Assembly (NCBI GenBank): GCA_003151315.1
Contig: PLXF01000059.1
Location: forward strand, 15,113 to 21,796
Source: Parachlamydiales bacterium
Lineage (GTDB): Bacteria > Chlamydiota > Chlamydiia > Chlamydiales > SM23-39
DNA: 6,684 bases
Reading direction: 5' to 3'
Positions within the stretch are counted from its first letter, which is position 1; every line of letters begins with the position of its first letter. The position numbers and the translations under genes are program-made. The notes beneath the pieces were generated by a model. The model was given only the letters and a program-made list of their open reading frames with translations. It made no database searches and was not told the DNA's origin. Positions 1-5,677 of the stretch are shown piece by piece.

Positions 1-1
1 C

Positions 2-61
2 CCCCCCCCCATCGCGAAGACGAAGCCTCGTGCTTCAAAAAAACGGACTGTAAAACATTAA
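2..61 (+). CDS. Possible 3' end of an upstream gene with a basic C-terminal tail (partial)
   Basis: Reading from position 2 gives PPPIAKTKPRASKKRTVKH and then TAA at 59-61. The Lys/Arg-rich wording resembles the basic tails of many bacterial nucleic-acid-binding proteins. GC content drops sharply just after this stop, as expected at a gene end. The other two forward frames are also open for a short distance, to stops at 51-53 and 88-90, so the frame choice rests on composition alone. The first three codons fall inside a C10 run at the window edge, where a base-count error would change the frame further upstream. No product can be named, and this is a tentative call. Confidence 0.3.
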   Translation, partial: PPPIAKTKPRASKKRTVKH

Positions 62-193
62 TACCGATTACCGAATCACTATCTGTATAAACTATTATAA
101 TTAACTATAAAACACAAATCTAACAACAAATAAATAGAATATTAAATATAAACTATTGTAAAATGTAGGTTGAAAAACCAAAAAAGGTGAAAA
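62..193. other. A+T-rich intergenic leader upstream of the 166-residue gene
   Basis: This stretch is very A+T-rich and holds no open reading frame of note. It contains several -10-like hexamers (TATAAA at 86-91, TATAAT at 96-101, TAAAAT at 159-164), but none has a good -35 at 16-18 bp. No single promoter can be chosen. An 11-bp direct repeat is present at 86-96 and 147-157. Confidence 0.5.
86..157 (+). repeat. Pair of 11-bp direct repeats in the leader
   Basis: TATAAACTATT occurs exactly at 86-96 and again at 147-157, start to start 61 bp. The flanks are similar (ATAAT after the first copy, GTAAA after the second). Each copy contains or adjoins a -10-like hexamer. In DNA this A+T-rich the repeat may be chance, or it may be a duplicated promoter element. 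There is no further evidence. Confidence 0.35.
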
Positions 194-694
194 ATGGCTA
201 TAAAGATCCTAAAAGATTTTATTACATCTGAATATGCTCTCGACCTATGGGATGCCCTCCCTTCTTACGATTCGGATGACGAGCTGATAGACGGTTCACC
301 CGAAACCCAAGGGTTTGGATGCAGCTCAACTGACTTCAAGGGACGGTTGATAAGTCTTTGCGATATAGTCTCTCAAATAGCTAAGTTAGTTTTTGAAACA
401 ATAGCTGTATCCCTCATGCTTCCTATTACTGCTCTATTTACTGTAGGGCGCTTAATTCAATTCGGAATACTTTCCTGCTTGAAAACATCTGACAAAAAAC
501 AAGAGGTCTTAAAGAAAGCACTTGAAGCAGCCAACCAAATTAAAGAATTTTCCTGGATGTTGTTTGCTCATCCCGTAGCCCGTATCATTGCATTAAGCGG
601 CGACATTGCGGGGATCGCGTTTCCTATATGTGGACAAAGAGCGCGTCAGCTTACAGCAACGCACTCTTTAATTTATAATTTTTGGAGAAACTAA
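194..694 (+). CDS. Hypothetical protein, 166 residues, probably membrane-associated
   Basis: I do not recognise a family with confidence. The ATG at 194 is preceded by a good Shine-Dalgarno (AAGGTG, 184-189, 4-bp gap), which fixes the start. The N-terminus (residues 1-50) is polar, with an acidic patch around 26-33. Residues 62-96 are strongly hydrophobic (LMLPITALFTVG and flanks) and could form one long or two short membrane segments. A Lys-rich helical stretch follows at 97-118, then a second moderately hydrophobic region at 121-147 ending in a Gly/Arg-rich GQRARQ. No signal peptide or lipobox is visible. The hydrophobic hairpin-like block loosely recalls host-membrane or inclusion proteins of Chlamydiota, but that is only a resemblance. 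Base composition is more A+T-rich than in the downstream genes, with many TTA, ATA and AAA codons, which could mean a fast-evolving or lineage-specific gene. Confidence 0.75.
   Translation: MAIKILKDFITSEYALDLWDALPSYDSDDELIDGSPETQGFGCSSTDFKGRLISLCDIVSQIAKLVFETIAVSLMLPITALFTVGRLIQFGILSCLKTSDKKQEVLKKALEAANQIKEFSWMLFAHPVARIIALSGDIAGIAFPICGQRARQLTATHSLIYNFWRN
650..679 (+). promoter_or_regulatory. Weak candidate promoter for gdh inside the end of the preceding gene
   Basis: A perfect TATAAT (674-679) has CTTACA (650-655, 4 of 6 matches to TTGACA) at an 18-bp spacing. It lies within the last codons of the 166-residue gene, so the hexamer may be an accident of coding. If used, the transcript would start near 686 and have a leader of about 100 nt before gdh. 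Confidence 0.25.
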
Positions 695-739
695 ACCGTC
701 CATCCATTCACGCTATTAAAAAAATAGACCTCAGGTTAT

Positions 740-758
740 AGGAGATTTAATGGGGGGG
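740..758 (+). promoter_or_regulatory. Strong Shine-Dalgarno and ATG followed by a G7 tract, out of frame with gdh
   Basis: AGGAG (740-744) sits 5 bp before an ATG at 750-752. The G of this ATG is the first base of a run of seven G (752-758). As written, this ATG opens a 56-codon frame ending at TAG 918-920 that overlaps the start of gdh in another frame. With one more G, the frame would run without a stop into gdh and add 15 residues (MGGDTPSHSYEPRYA). This is the best ribosome-binding site between 695 and 794 and is stronger than the one at the called gdh start. It may be the true start with a miscounted homopolymer, an upstream overlapping ORF, or a slippage switch. Confidence 0.5.
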
Positions 759-793
759 ATACTCCTTCCCACTCCTATGAACCCAGGTATGCG

Positions 794-3700
794 ATGTCTC
801 AATCCCACCCTTCCGGCGCCCTTTCTCCCGCTTCGCTACAACAGGCGATCGCCTCTGAAAGTCAGGAGTTTGCCCATGTGTACCGCTGGCTCGAACAGCA
901 CCTTCCCCCCGCATTTCTAGAAGAGGTGGAACCCAAGCAGCGGATTTTAATCGCCCGCAACCTACTCAGTTTTAAGCTGCAAGACCAATTTTCCCAAATC
1001 CACCTTAAAGACCGAGCCCTCGTTTTATGTATCGATGGTCCCGATGCCGATCTGCAGATTTTAAAAAACTACACCCGGCAAGCGATCCGTTACTACCGCG
1101 CCTTTGTCTCGAGCGAGCCCCCCCCTGGACAAAAGGGGCTCTTGCGAATTGCCCTTTTGATTTTTAGAGAGTCGGGCGAAGAGGTGGATGAGAAGTTAAC
1201 TCCGCATAGGAGACAGGAACTCGCAGCTTTAGTCAAACAGGGGCGCCCTGAACTGGCCGATGCAGAGATCGACGACCTTTTACATGGACTTACCCCCCGC
1301 TTTTTACGCTCGATGACCGACGAGAGGCTCTTAGCCGCTCTCGAAATGTATTTTCGGGCGAAGACACGCGATCTGTGCCAATATGAGATCAAGCATAATG
1401 AAAACTGGAGAGAGACGGGGGCCCCCTCGGTTCAGCTCGTCCTAGCCTGGCGCAATGTGCCCAAAGCGGGGTTTTTATACCGCCTCGCTCAAACAGCCAT
1501 TTATCATCATTTGGCTATCTTAAAATTAGTCGCTACCTACATTGAGCCCTATAGCACACAGAGCGTTTTGATCCTTTCTCTTGGCCTACATGGAATCCGA
1601 GGAGGAGCCGCCTGGGATGAGGCCGATGTCGTCGATTTTCTCCAAGAGCTCTCTTTACTGAAATTTTTCACGGCCGATGATTCCATCTCTACCGCTTTTA
1701 CCAACACCTATTTGCTCACAGGCAATGAGGCGCACCTAGTTCGCAATTTTTGCAGCTTCGTCCACCAAGTACTGGTTCACGGCGATCCGAACCTCTACTC
1801 TTACCACTATGTTGTGGAGGGGCTTTGCCGCCACCCTGAACTTACCGTCCTTTTATGCAACGCCTTTTATAACAAATTCCATCCCACTCAGCACAATCCC
1901 CAAAAATTCCTAGTGCTGAAACAAGAGTTTAGCGCGCTTGTCGATCGGCTCGATACAGGGCAAGCAATCAACGACATGCGGCGCAAAAACATTTTAAGGC
2001 AGGCGATGAATTTCATCGACTACACGTTGAAGACAAATTTCTATCGCCACAATAAAAGCGCCTTTTCATTCCGTCTCGACCCGAAATACCTCGATCAGGT
2101 CCCTTATAAACGGGAAGAAAAATTCCCTAAACTCCCCTTCGGGATCTTCTTTATTCGAGGGATGCACTTCATCGGATTTAGCATCCGATTTAAAGATCTG
2201 GCCCGAGGGGGCGTTAGAACGGTGGCTCCCGATAGAGCGGAAGTATTTTTAACAGAGCGCAACAATATCTTCAGCGAAGCCTATAATCTCGCTTATACCC
2301 AGCAGGAAAAAAACAAAGATATCCCTGAAGGGGGATCGAAAACGGCTATTTTGTTAGAGCCTTTCGATGTTTTTGCCGAAGAGGAGCTGATCTATAAAAA
2401 CGAGATGGAATCAGAAGGGACCGACCCCAGCATCGTGGAAGAAAAGCTCAAAATCTACCGTAGAGACCATAAGCTCGCCTACCTATTCGCCTCGCAGCGC
2501 TCATATGTTGAGAGCCTCATGACCCTAATCAATTGCGACGACGATGGGACGTTACGCTCCAAAGATGTGGTGGACTACTGGCAACGCCCCGAATACATTT
2601 ATCTGGGCCCCGATGAAAATATGTTAAACGAGATGATCATCTGGATCGTCGACTACGCCGTGAAATGCAACTACAAACCAGGCCGAGCTTTTATGTCGAG
2701 CCGCCCTGGCGCGGGGATTAATCACAAAGAATTTGGGGTTACCTCTTTTGGCGTAAACGTATTTTTGCAGCAAGCGCTCCTCTACATCGGCATCGATCCC
2801 GCAAAAGATCCCTTCACCATTAAAATCTCCGGCGGCCCCGATGGAGATGTAGCGGGCAATGAGATCCATATTTTAGCCCACTCGTATCCCAAAACCGCCC
2901 GTTTACTAGCTCTCACCGATGTCTCCGGCACAATCAACGATCCAGAAGGGCTCGATTGGCATGAGATGGACCGCCTCTTTAAAGAGGGGCTCCCCATCCG
3001 CCACTACCCTCCAGAAAAACTCTCCGAAGGGGGCTTTTTACTCGACATCCGGAAAAAACGGGAGCAGAGCGCCTATGCCAGCCAAACCCTTTGCTACCGA
3101 AAAAAAGAGGGAAAAGTCGTAGAAGATTGGATCTCGGGCAATGAGATGAACCACCTCTACCGCAACAATGTCCACGAGACAAAAACCGATGTTTTTGTTC
3201 CTGGGGGGGGCCGGCCCAGAACATTAAACGAATCGAACTACCTCAGTTTCCTCGACGAAACGGGACGACCCACTTCAAAAGCCATCGTCGAAGGGGCGAA
3301 TCTATATCTAACGCCAGGAGCCCGTCGAGCGCTCGAAAAACTGGGCGTGATCGTCTTAAAAGACAGCTCTTGCAACAAGGGGGGCGTGATCTGCTCCTCG
3401 CTCGAAGTGTTAGCCAGTTTGTGCATGAGCGAAGAGGCGTTTGTTCTCGAGAAAAAAGAGTATGTAAAAGAGGTTCTAGAGATTATCCGCATAGCCGCCT
3501 TAAACGAAGCGCGCCTGATGCTAACGACTCATGAAAAGACAGGCGATTTCCTCACCGATATTTCAGAAAAGATATCTGAGCGGATTAACCTGTTTAAGTA
3601 CCAACTATTAGACTATCTGGAAGGTATTGAGCTCACGAACGATCCCGAGCATCCCCTGATCCACTGTCTCTTGCAATATTGTCCGCCTCTTCTACGAAAA

Positions 3701-3856
3701 AAATACCGCAAAGAGATCCTCGCTATGCCCTCTATCCACCGCAAAGCGATCATCGCCAGCTACATCGCCTCCCACCTCGTCTACCAAAAAGGTCTCAACT
3801 GGAGCCCTTCAATCATAGACGTTCTCCCCACTTTAGTGCCGGAGTTGCATTCTTAA
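794..3856 (+). CDS. gdh: NAD-specific glutamate dehydrogenase, large (about 115-kDa) class
   Basis: This enzyme oxidatively deaminates L-glutamate to 2-oxoglutarate and ammonium with NAD+ in the cytosol, linking amino-acid use to the TCA cycle. The 1020 residues match the GDH2-like class found in fungi and some bacteria, not the ~450-residue or ~1600-residue classes. The N-terminal ~440 residues form the poorly conserved extension. The catalytic core shows ARGGVRT (470-476), PEGGSKTAI (511-519, likely catalytic Lys516) and GPDENM (605-610, Asp607). Next come the RPGAGINHKEFGVTSFGVN stretch (637-655) and the Rossmann-type SGGPDGDVAGNE (679-690). The C-terminal signatures are VPGGGRPRTLNESN (802-815), EGANLYLTPGARRALE (833-848) and KDSSCNKGGVICSSLEVLASL (856-876). 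All core motifs are intact. The ATG at 794 has only a weak AGG (785-787), and an alternative start at 750 is one base out of frame. The 3' end overlaps the convergent minus-strand gene by 4 bp. The gene symbol is generic. Confidence 0.93.
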   Translation: MSQSHPSGALSPASLQQAIASESQEFAHVYRWLEQHLPPAFLEEVEPKQRILIARNLLSFKLQDQFSQIHLKDRALVLCIDGPDADLQILKNYTRQAIRYYRAFVSSEPPPGQKGLLRIALLIFRESGEEVDEKLTPHRRQELAALVKQGRPELADAEIDDLLHGLTPRFLRSMTDERLLAALEMYFRAKTRDLCQYEIKHNENWRETGAPSVQLVLAWRNVPKAGFLYRLAQTAIYHHLAILKLVATYIEPYSTQSVLILSLGLHGIRGGAAWDEADVVDFLQELSLLKFFTADDSISTAFTNTYLLTGNEAHLVRNFCSFVHQVLVHGDPNLYSYHYVVEGLCRHPELTVLLCNAFYNKFHPTQHNPQKFLVLKQEFSALVDRLDTGQAINDMRRKNILRQAMNFIDYTLKTNFYRHNKSAFSFRLDPKYLDQVPYKREEKFPKLPFGIFFIRGMHFIGFSIRFKDLARGGVRTVAPDRAEVFLTERNNIFSEAYNLAYTQQEKNKDIPEGGSKTAILLEPFDVFAEEELIYKNEMESEGTDPSIVEEKLKIYRRDHKLAYLFASQRSYVESLMTLINCDDDGTLRSKDVVDYWQRPEYIYLGPDENMLNEMIIWIVDYAVKCNYKPGRAFMSSRPGAGINHKEFGVTSFGVNVFLQQALLYIGIDPAKDPFTIKISGGPDGDVAGNEIHILAHSYPKTARLLALTDVSGTINDPEGLDWHEMDRLFKEGLPIRHYPPEKLSEGGFLLDIRKKREQSAYASQTLCYRKKEGKVVEDWISGNEMNHLYRNNVHETKTDVFVPGGGRPRTLNESNYLSFLDETGRPTSKAIVEGANLYLTPGARRALEKLGVIVLKDSSCNKGGVICSSLEVLASLCMSEEAFVLEKKEYVKEVLEIIRIAALNEARLMLTTHEKTGDFLTDISEKISERINLFKYQLLDYLEGIELTNDPEHPLIHCLLQYCPPLLRKKYRKEILAMPSIHRKAIIASYIASHLVYQKGLNWSPSIIDVLPTLVPELHS

Positions 3857-4293
3857 AACCTGCGATTGTGGGCTCGGCCGATTTGATAGCCCAAGCGGGA
3901 AAAAACGTAACACATCCCGGCAAAAATCACCCCCATCTCAATAAAACGGTCGGAGACTTTGTCATCTTTAAAGCAAGGATAGGAGGCGATCAGCAACACC
4001 AGGATCATTTGGGCTAGTTCTTTCCCCTTTTTTGCCAGCTCTACATTCGGCACTTCTGCACAAATAACTCCTCTATAGACAGCATAATCGGCCAACATCG
4101 CACAATTCATTAAGCCCATGCAACCTCCCTGCCCTACTATACGCCCTGCTTCTTCGAAAAGCGGGAAAAACTCGGCGACCTTGCCTACTACAGCAATCAC
4201 TGTAGAAATAAGAGCGCCCCCTTTCGCTATAGCCAGTAACAACCCAGCACTCTTTTCCTCTCTCGTCAATATCGGCCGAAAAGCAATCGCCAT
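3853..4293 (-). CDS. Small hydrophobic protein of unknown function, 146 residues
   Basis: No family is recognised. The start is well supported: ATG at 4293-4291 has AAGGAG (4304-4299) 5 bp upstream and a plausible promoter further upstream. Hydrophobic stretches lie near residues 17-42, 55-78, 94-107 and 119-131, so a multi-pass inner-membrane or inclusion-membrane protein is possible, though charged residues interrupt some of them. Five cysteines (58, 64, 78, 107, 128) are spread through the hydrophobic parts. The tail (GRAHNRRF) is basic. There is no cleavable signal peptide. The gene converges on gdh, sharing TTAA with its stop codon, and is divergent from hrcA across a region of about 200 bp. 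A coding shadow is unlikely: the gene fills an otherwise empty gap, has a strong ribosome-binding site, and keeps base composition close to its neighbours. Confidence 0.75.
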   Translation of the reverse strand: MAIAFRPILTREEKSAGLLLAIAKGGALISTVIAVVGKVAEFFPLFEEAGRIVGQGGCMGLMNCAMLADYAVYRGVICAEVPNVELAKKGKELAQMILVLLIASYPCFKDDKVSDRFIEMGVIFAGMCYVFSRLGYQIGRAHNRRF

Positions 4294-4298
4294 ACCCT

Positions 4299-4304
4299 CT
4301 CCTT
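4299..4304 (-). promoter_or_regulatory. Ribosome-binding site of the 146-residue minus-strand gene
   Basis: On the minus strand AAGGAG lies 5 bp before the ATG at 4293. It is one of the two strongest Shine-Dalgarno sequences in the window and is the main reason for accepting this gene and its start. Confidence 0.75.
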
Positions 4305-4318
4305 CTTAAAAAATAATT

Positions 4319-4347
4319 AATATATGAACCTTTCCGATGAAAGGCAA
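4319..4347 (-). promoter_or_regulatory. Candidate sigma70/sigma66-type promoter for the minus-strand gene
   Basis: On the minus strand TTGCCT (4347-4342, 4 of 6 to consensus) and TATATT (4324-4319, 5 of 6) are separated by 17 bp. The predicted start of transcription is near 4312, leaving a short leader that contains the AAGGAG site. A hairpin-forming inverted repeat (4329-4344) covers the spacer and the edge of the -35 element. Confidence 0.5.
4329..4344. repeat. Perfect 6-bp inverted repeat with a 4-nt loop
   Basis: CCTTTC (4329-4334) and GAAAGG (4339-4344) are perfectly complementary around the loop CGAT. No T run follows on either strand, so it does not look like an intrinsic terminator. 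Its position within the minus-strand promoter spacer makes an operator role possible but unproven. Confidence 0.45.
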
Positions 4348-4411
4348 CGGGAATTTTAAGTCGGTAAGAAAATTAAGTAAATAGCTTAAAATTAATGAGT
4401 TAAATAAATAT

Positions 4412-4438
4412 CCAGCAATCTAGGTGATTGATTGCTAA
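4412..4438 (+). promoter_or_regulatory. CIRCE-type operator (HrcA binding site), divergent form
   Basis: CCAGCAATC and GATTGCTAA are separated by exactly 9 bp. The inner 7 bp of each arm (AGCAATC / GATTGCT) are perfectly complementary. The known CIRCE consensus is TTAGCACTC-N9-GAGTGCTAA, so both arms carry the same symmetric change (CACTC to CAATC, GAGTG to GATTG). The outermost two bases of the left arm are CC instead of TT. The 9-bp spacing, the arm length and the position upstream of hrcA leave little doubt that this is the HrcA operator. It ends 7 bp before the -35 hexamer of the hrcA promoter. Confidence 0.85.
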
Positions 4439-4445
4439 AAAACGC

Positions 4446-4474
4446 TTGCGCAACCATCGGCCGTTTGCTATAAT
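4446..4474 (+). promoter_or_regulatory. Promoter of the hrcA-grpE-dnaK operon
   Basis: TATAAT (4469-4474) is a perfect -10. TTGCGC (4446-4451) lies exactly 17 bp upstream and matches the first three bases of the -35 consensus. Transcription should start near 4481, about 18 nt before the hrcA ATG at 4499. TTGCGCAA (4446-4453) is itself an 8-bp palindrome. The CIRCE operator lies immediately upstream, so repression would act by blocking polymerase binding at or above the -35 region. No better promoter was found upstream of CIRCE. Confidence 0.65.
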
Positions 4475-4498
4475 CTGAGAGTATAATTGGGAAAACGT

Positions 4499-5677
4499 AT
4501 GAAAACCAGCTCGTTAAAGACGCTATCGATGAAAAAACCCTCTAAGAACGACCGGGAGCAAGCGGTCCTTTTAGGGCTGGTAGAGCTCTACCTAAAACTC
4601 GGCAAGCCGATCGGATCCCAAACTCTACAAGATAACGGATTTGAGTCGCTCAGCTCCGCTACGATCCGCAACTACTTTAGCAAAATGGAAACCCTCGGGT
4701 TCGTGAAACAGCAGCACACGTCAGGGGGACGGATCCCCACCGCCCGCGCTTTTCGCCTCTACGCCGATGCCCACCTCAACGCAGGGGTCATTGAAAGCAG
4801 CCAGGAGGAGCGGCTCAACCGGATCTTAAAAACCGAGAGTCGGGAAATCGCCTCCATCCTCCACAAATCGGCCGAAGCTTTAAGCGATCTGGCTCAATGC
4901 GCCGTCTTCGCTTCAGCGCCCCGCTTTGATCAGGATTTTATCCAAGATGCCCGCCTAATTCAGCTAGATCCTCAAAAGCTCCTCGCGGTGCTGATCACCG
5001 ACTTTGGCCTAATTCGGACCGAGACGATCTACCTCGATAAAAATGTCGACGCCCTCTTCTTACGCTCTGCAGAAGAGTATTTTCTGTGGCGGATGAATAA
5101 AAGAGAAAAACCCCTCTTTCGCGAAGAGGGCGAAGCGAAACTCGCCCAGCGCATCTACAACGAAGTGATCGTGCGCCATGTGGTCGGCTACGTCAATTTC
5201 CCCGTCGAAGATATCTATCGGACCGGTTTATCAAAACTCCTCTCCTATCCCGAATTTAACGACTCGACCGCTTTGGCCAATAGCTTAAGCTTAATGGAAG
5301 ATCAGTCTCAGCTGCGAGCCCTTTTAGCCGAGTGTTGCAAGCGGGGCGAGATCACCTACTGGATCGGGGACGAGTTAACCTCTTATATGCCCTCTGGATC
5401 TGAGTGTTCCGTGATTGCGATCCCCTACCGGATCAACCAGGTGATTGCCGGAGCAGTAGCCCTTTTAGGGCCGATGAGGCTCCCCTACCGCAACCTCTTC
5501 GGACTCGTCCAATTCTTTTCAGAAAAAATGGGGCAGACGCTCCAAAACAGCGTCTACAAATACAAGATTACCTTCCGTCAGCCCGCCCATGCAGCGGCCT
5601 ATCGGTTAGAGGATGAAGAACTGAGCCGTTCGATCCTCCTAGAAAACAAACCTAAAAACCTAAAGAGCGATTCATGA
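4499..5677 (+). CDS. hrcA: HrcA, heat-inducible transcription repressor
   Basis: HrcA is a dimeric repressor that binds CIRCE operators and holds class I heat-shock genes off at normal temperature. The ATG at 4499 gives 392 residues and is preceded by a GGGA-like site (4489-4492). An in-frame TTG at 4487 would add four residues but sits very close to the predicted transcription start, so ATG is preferred. The N-terminal winged helix is clear: LSSATIRNYFSKMETLGFV (51-69), then the wing SGGRIPTARAFRLYAD (75-90). Family motifs in the core include GYVNFPVEDIYRTGLSKLLS (230-249) and GPMRLPYRNLFGLVQFFSEK (324-343). A polar tail follows from about 360. Chlamydial HrcA is known for a C-terminal extension that affects DNA binding, and the length here agrees. 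The stop overlaps the grpE start as ATGA, which implies translational coupling. A CIRCE operator at 4412-4438 indicates autoregulation. Confidence 0.95.
   Translation: MKTSSLKTLSMKKPSKNDREQAVLLGLVELYLKLGKPIGSQTLQDNGFESLSSATIRNYFSKMETLGFVKQQHTSGGRIPTARAFRLYADAHLNAGVIESSQEERLNRILKTESREIASILHKSAEALSDLAQCAVFASAPRFDQDFIQDARLIQLDPQKLLAVLITDFGLIRTETIYLDKNVDALFLRSAEEYFLWRMNKREKPLFREEGEAKLAQRIYNEVIVRHVVGYVNFPVEDIYRTGLSKLLSYPEFNDSTALANSLSLMEDQSQLRALLAECCKRGEITYWIGDELTSYMPSGSECSVIAIPYRINQVIAGAVALLGPMRLPYRNLFGLVQFFSEKMGQTLQNSVYKYKITFRQPAHAAAYRLEDEELSRSILLENKPKNLKSDS

Noticed and set aside
22..43. Hairpin GAAGC-CTCGT-GCTTC followed by seven A, as a possible terminator
   Set aside because: An A run follows the stem on the plus strand. 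On the minus strand the T run comes before the stem, so neither direction gives a stem followed by T residues.
713..727. CTATT-AAAAA-AATAG inverted repeat after the 166-residue gene as a terminator
   Set aside because: The stem is 5 bp and almost entirely A/T, with no T tract after it.
1093..1392. 99-codon minus-strand open frame inside gdh
   Set aside because: It lies wholly antisense to a clearly conserved enzyme, and its Ser/Arg-rich translation is typical of a shadow frame. The other minus-strand frames within gdh (2624-2869, 2782-2997, 2979-3224, 3238-3492) are rejected for the same reason.
3679..4017. 112-codon plus-strand open frame across the gdh end
   Set aside because: It overlaps the gdh C-terminus in another frame and is antisense to the minus-strand gene. 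It has no ribosome-binding site, and its His/Pro/Arg-rich translation looks non-coding.
4118..4309. 63-codon plus-strand open frame opposite the 146-residue gene
   Set aside because: The Pro/Ser-rich translation and lack of a ribosome-binding site fit an antisense shadow. The minus strand has the stronger signals.
4487..4489. TTG as the hrcA start codon
   Set aside because: It would add only four residues and lies about 6 nt after the predicted transcription start. The ATG at 4499 has a GGGA-like site and yields the 392 residues expected of chlamydial HrcA.
5404..5616. 70-codon plus-strand open frame inside hrcA
   Set aside because: It lies within a well-conserved part of hrcA in another frame and has no independent start signal.
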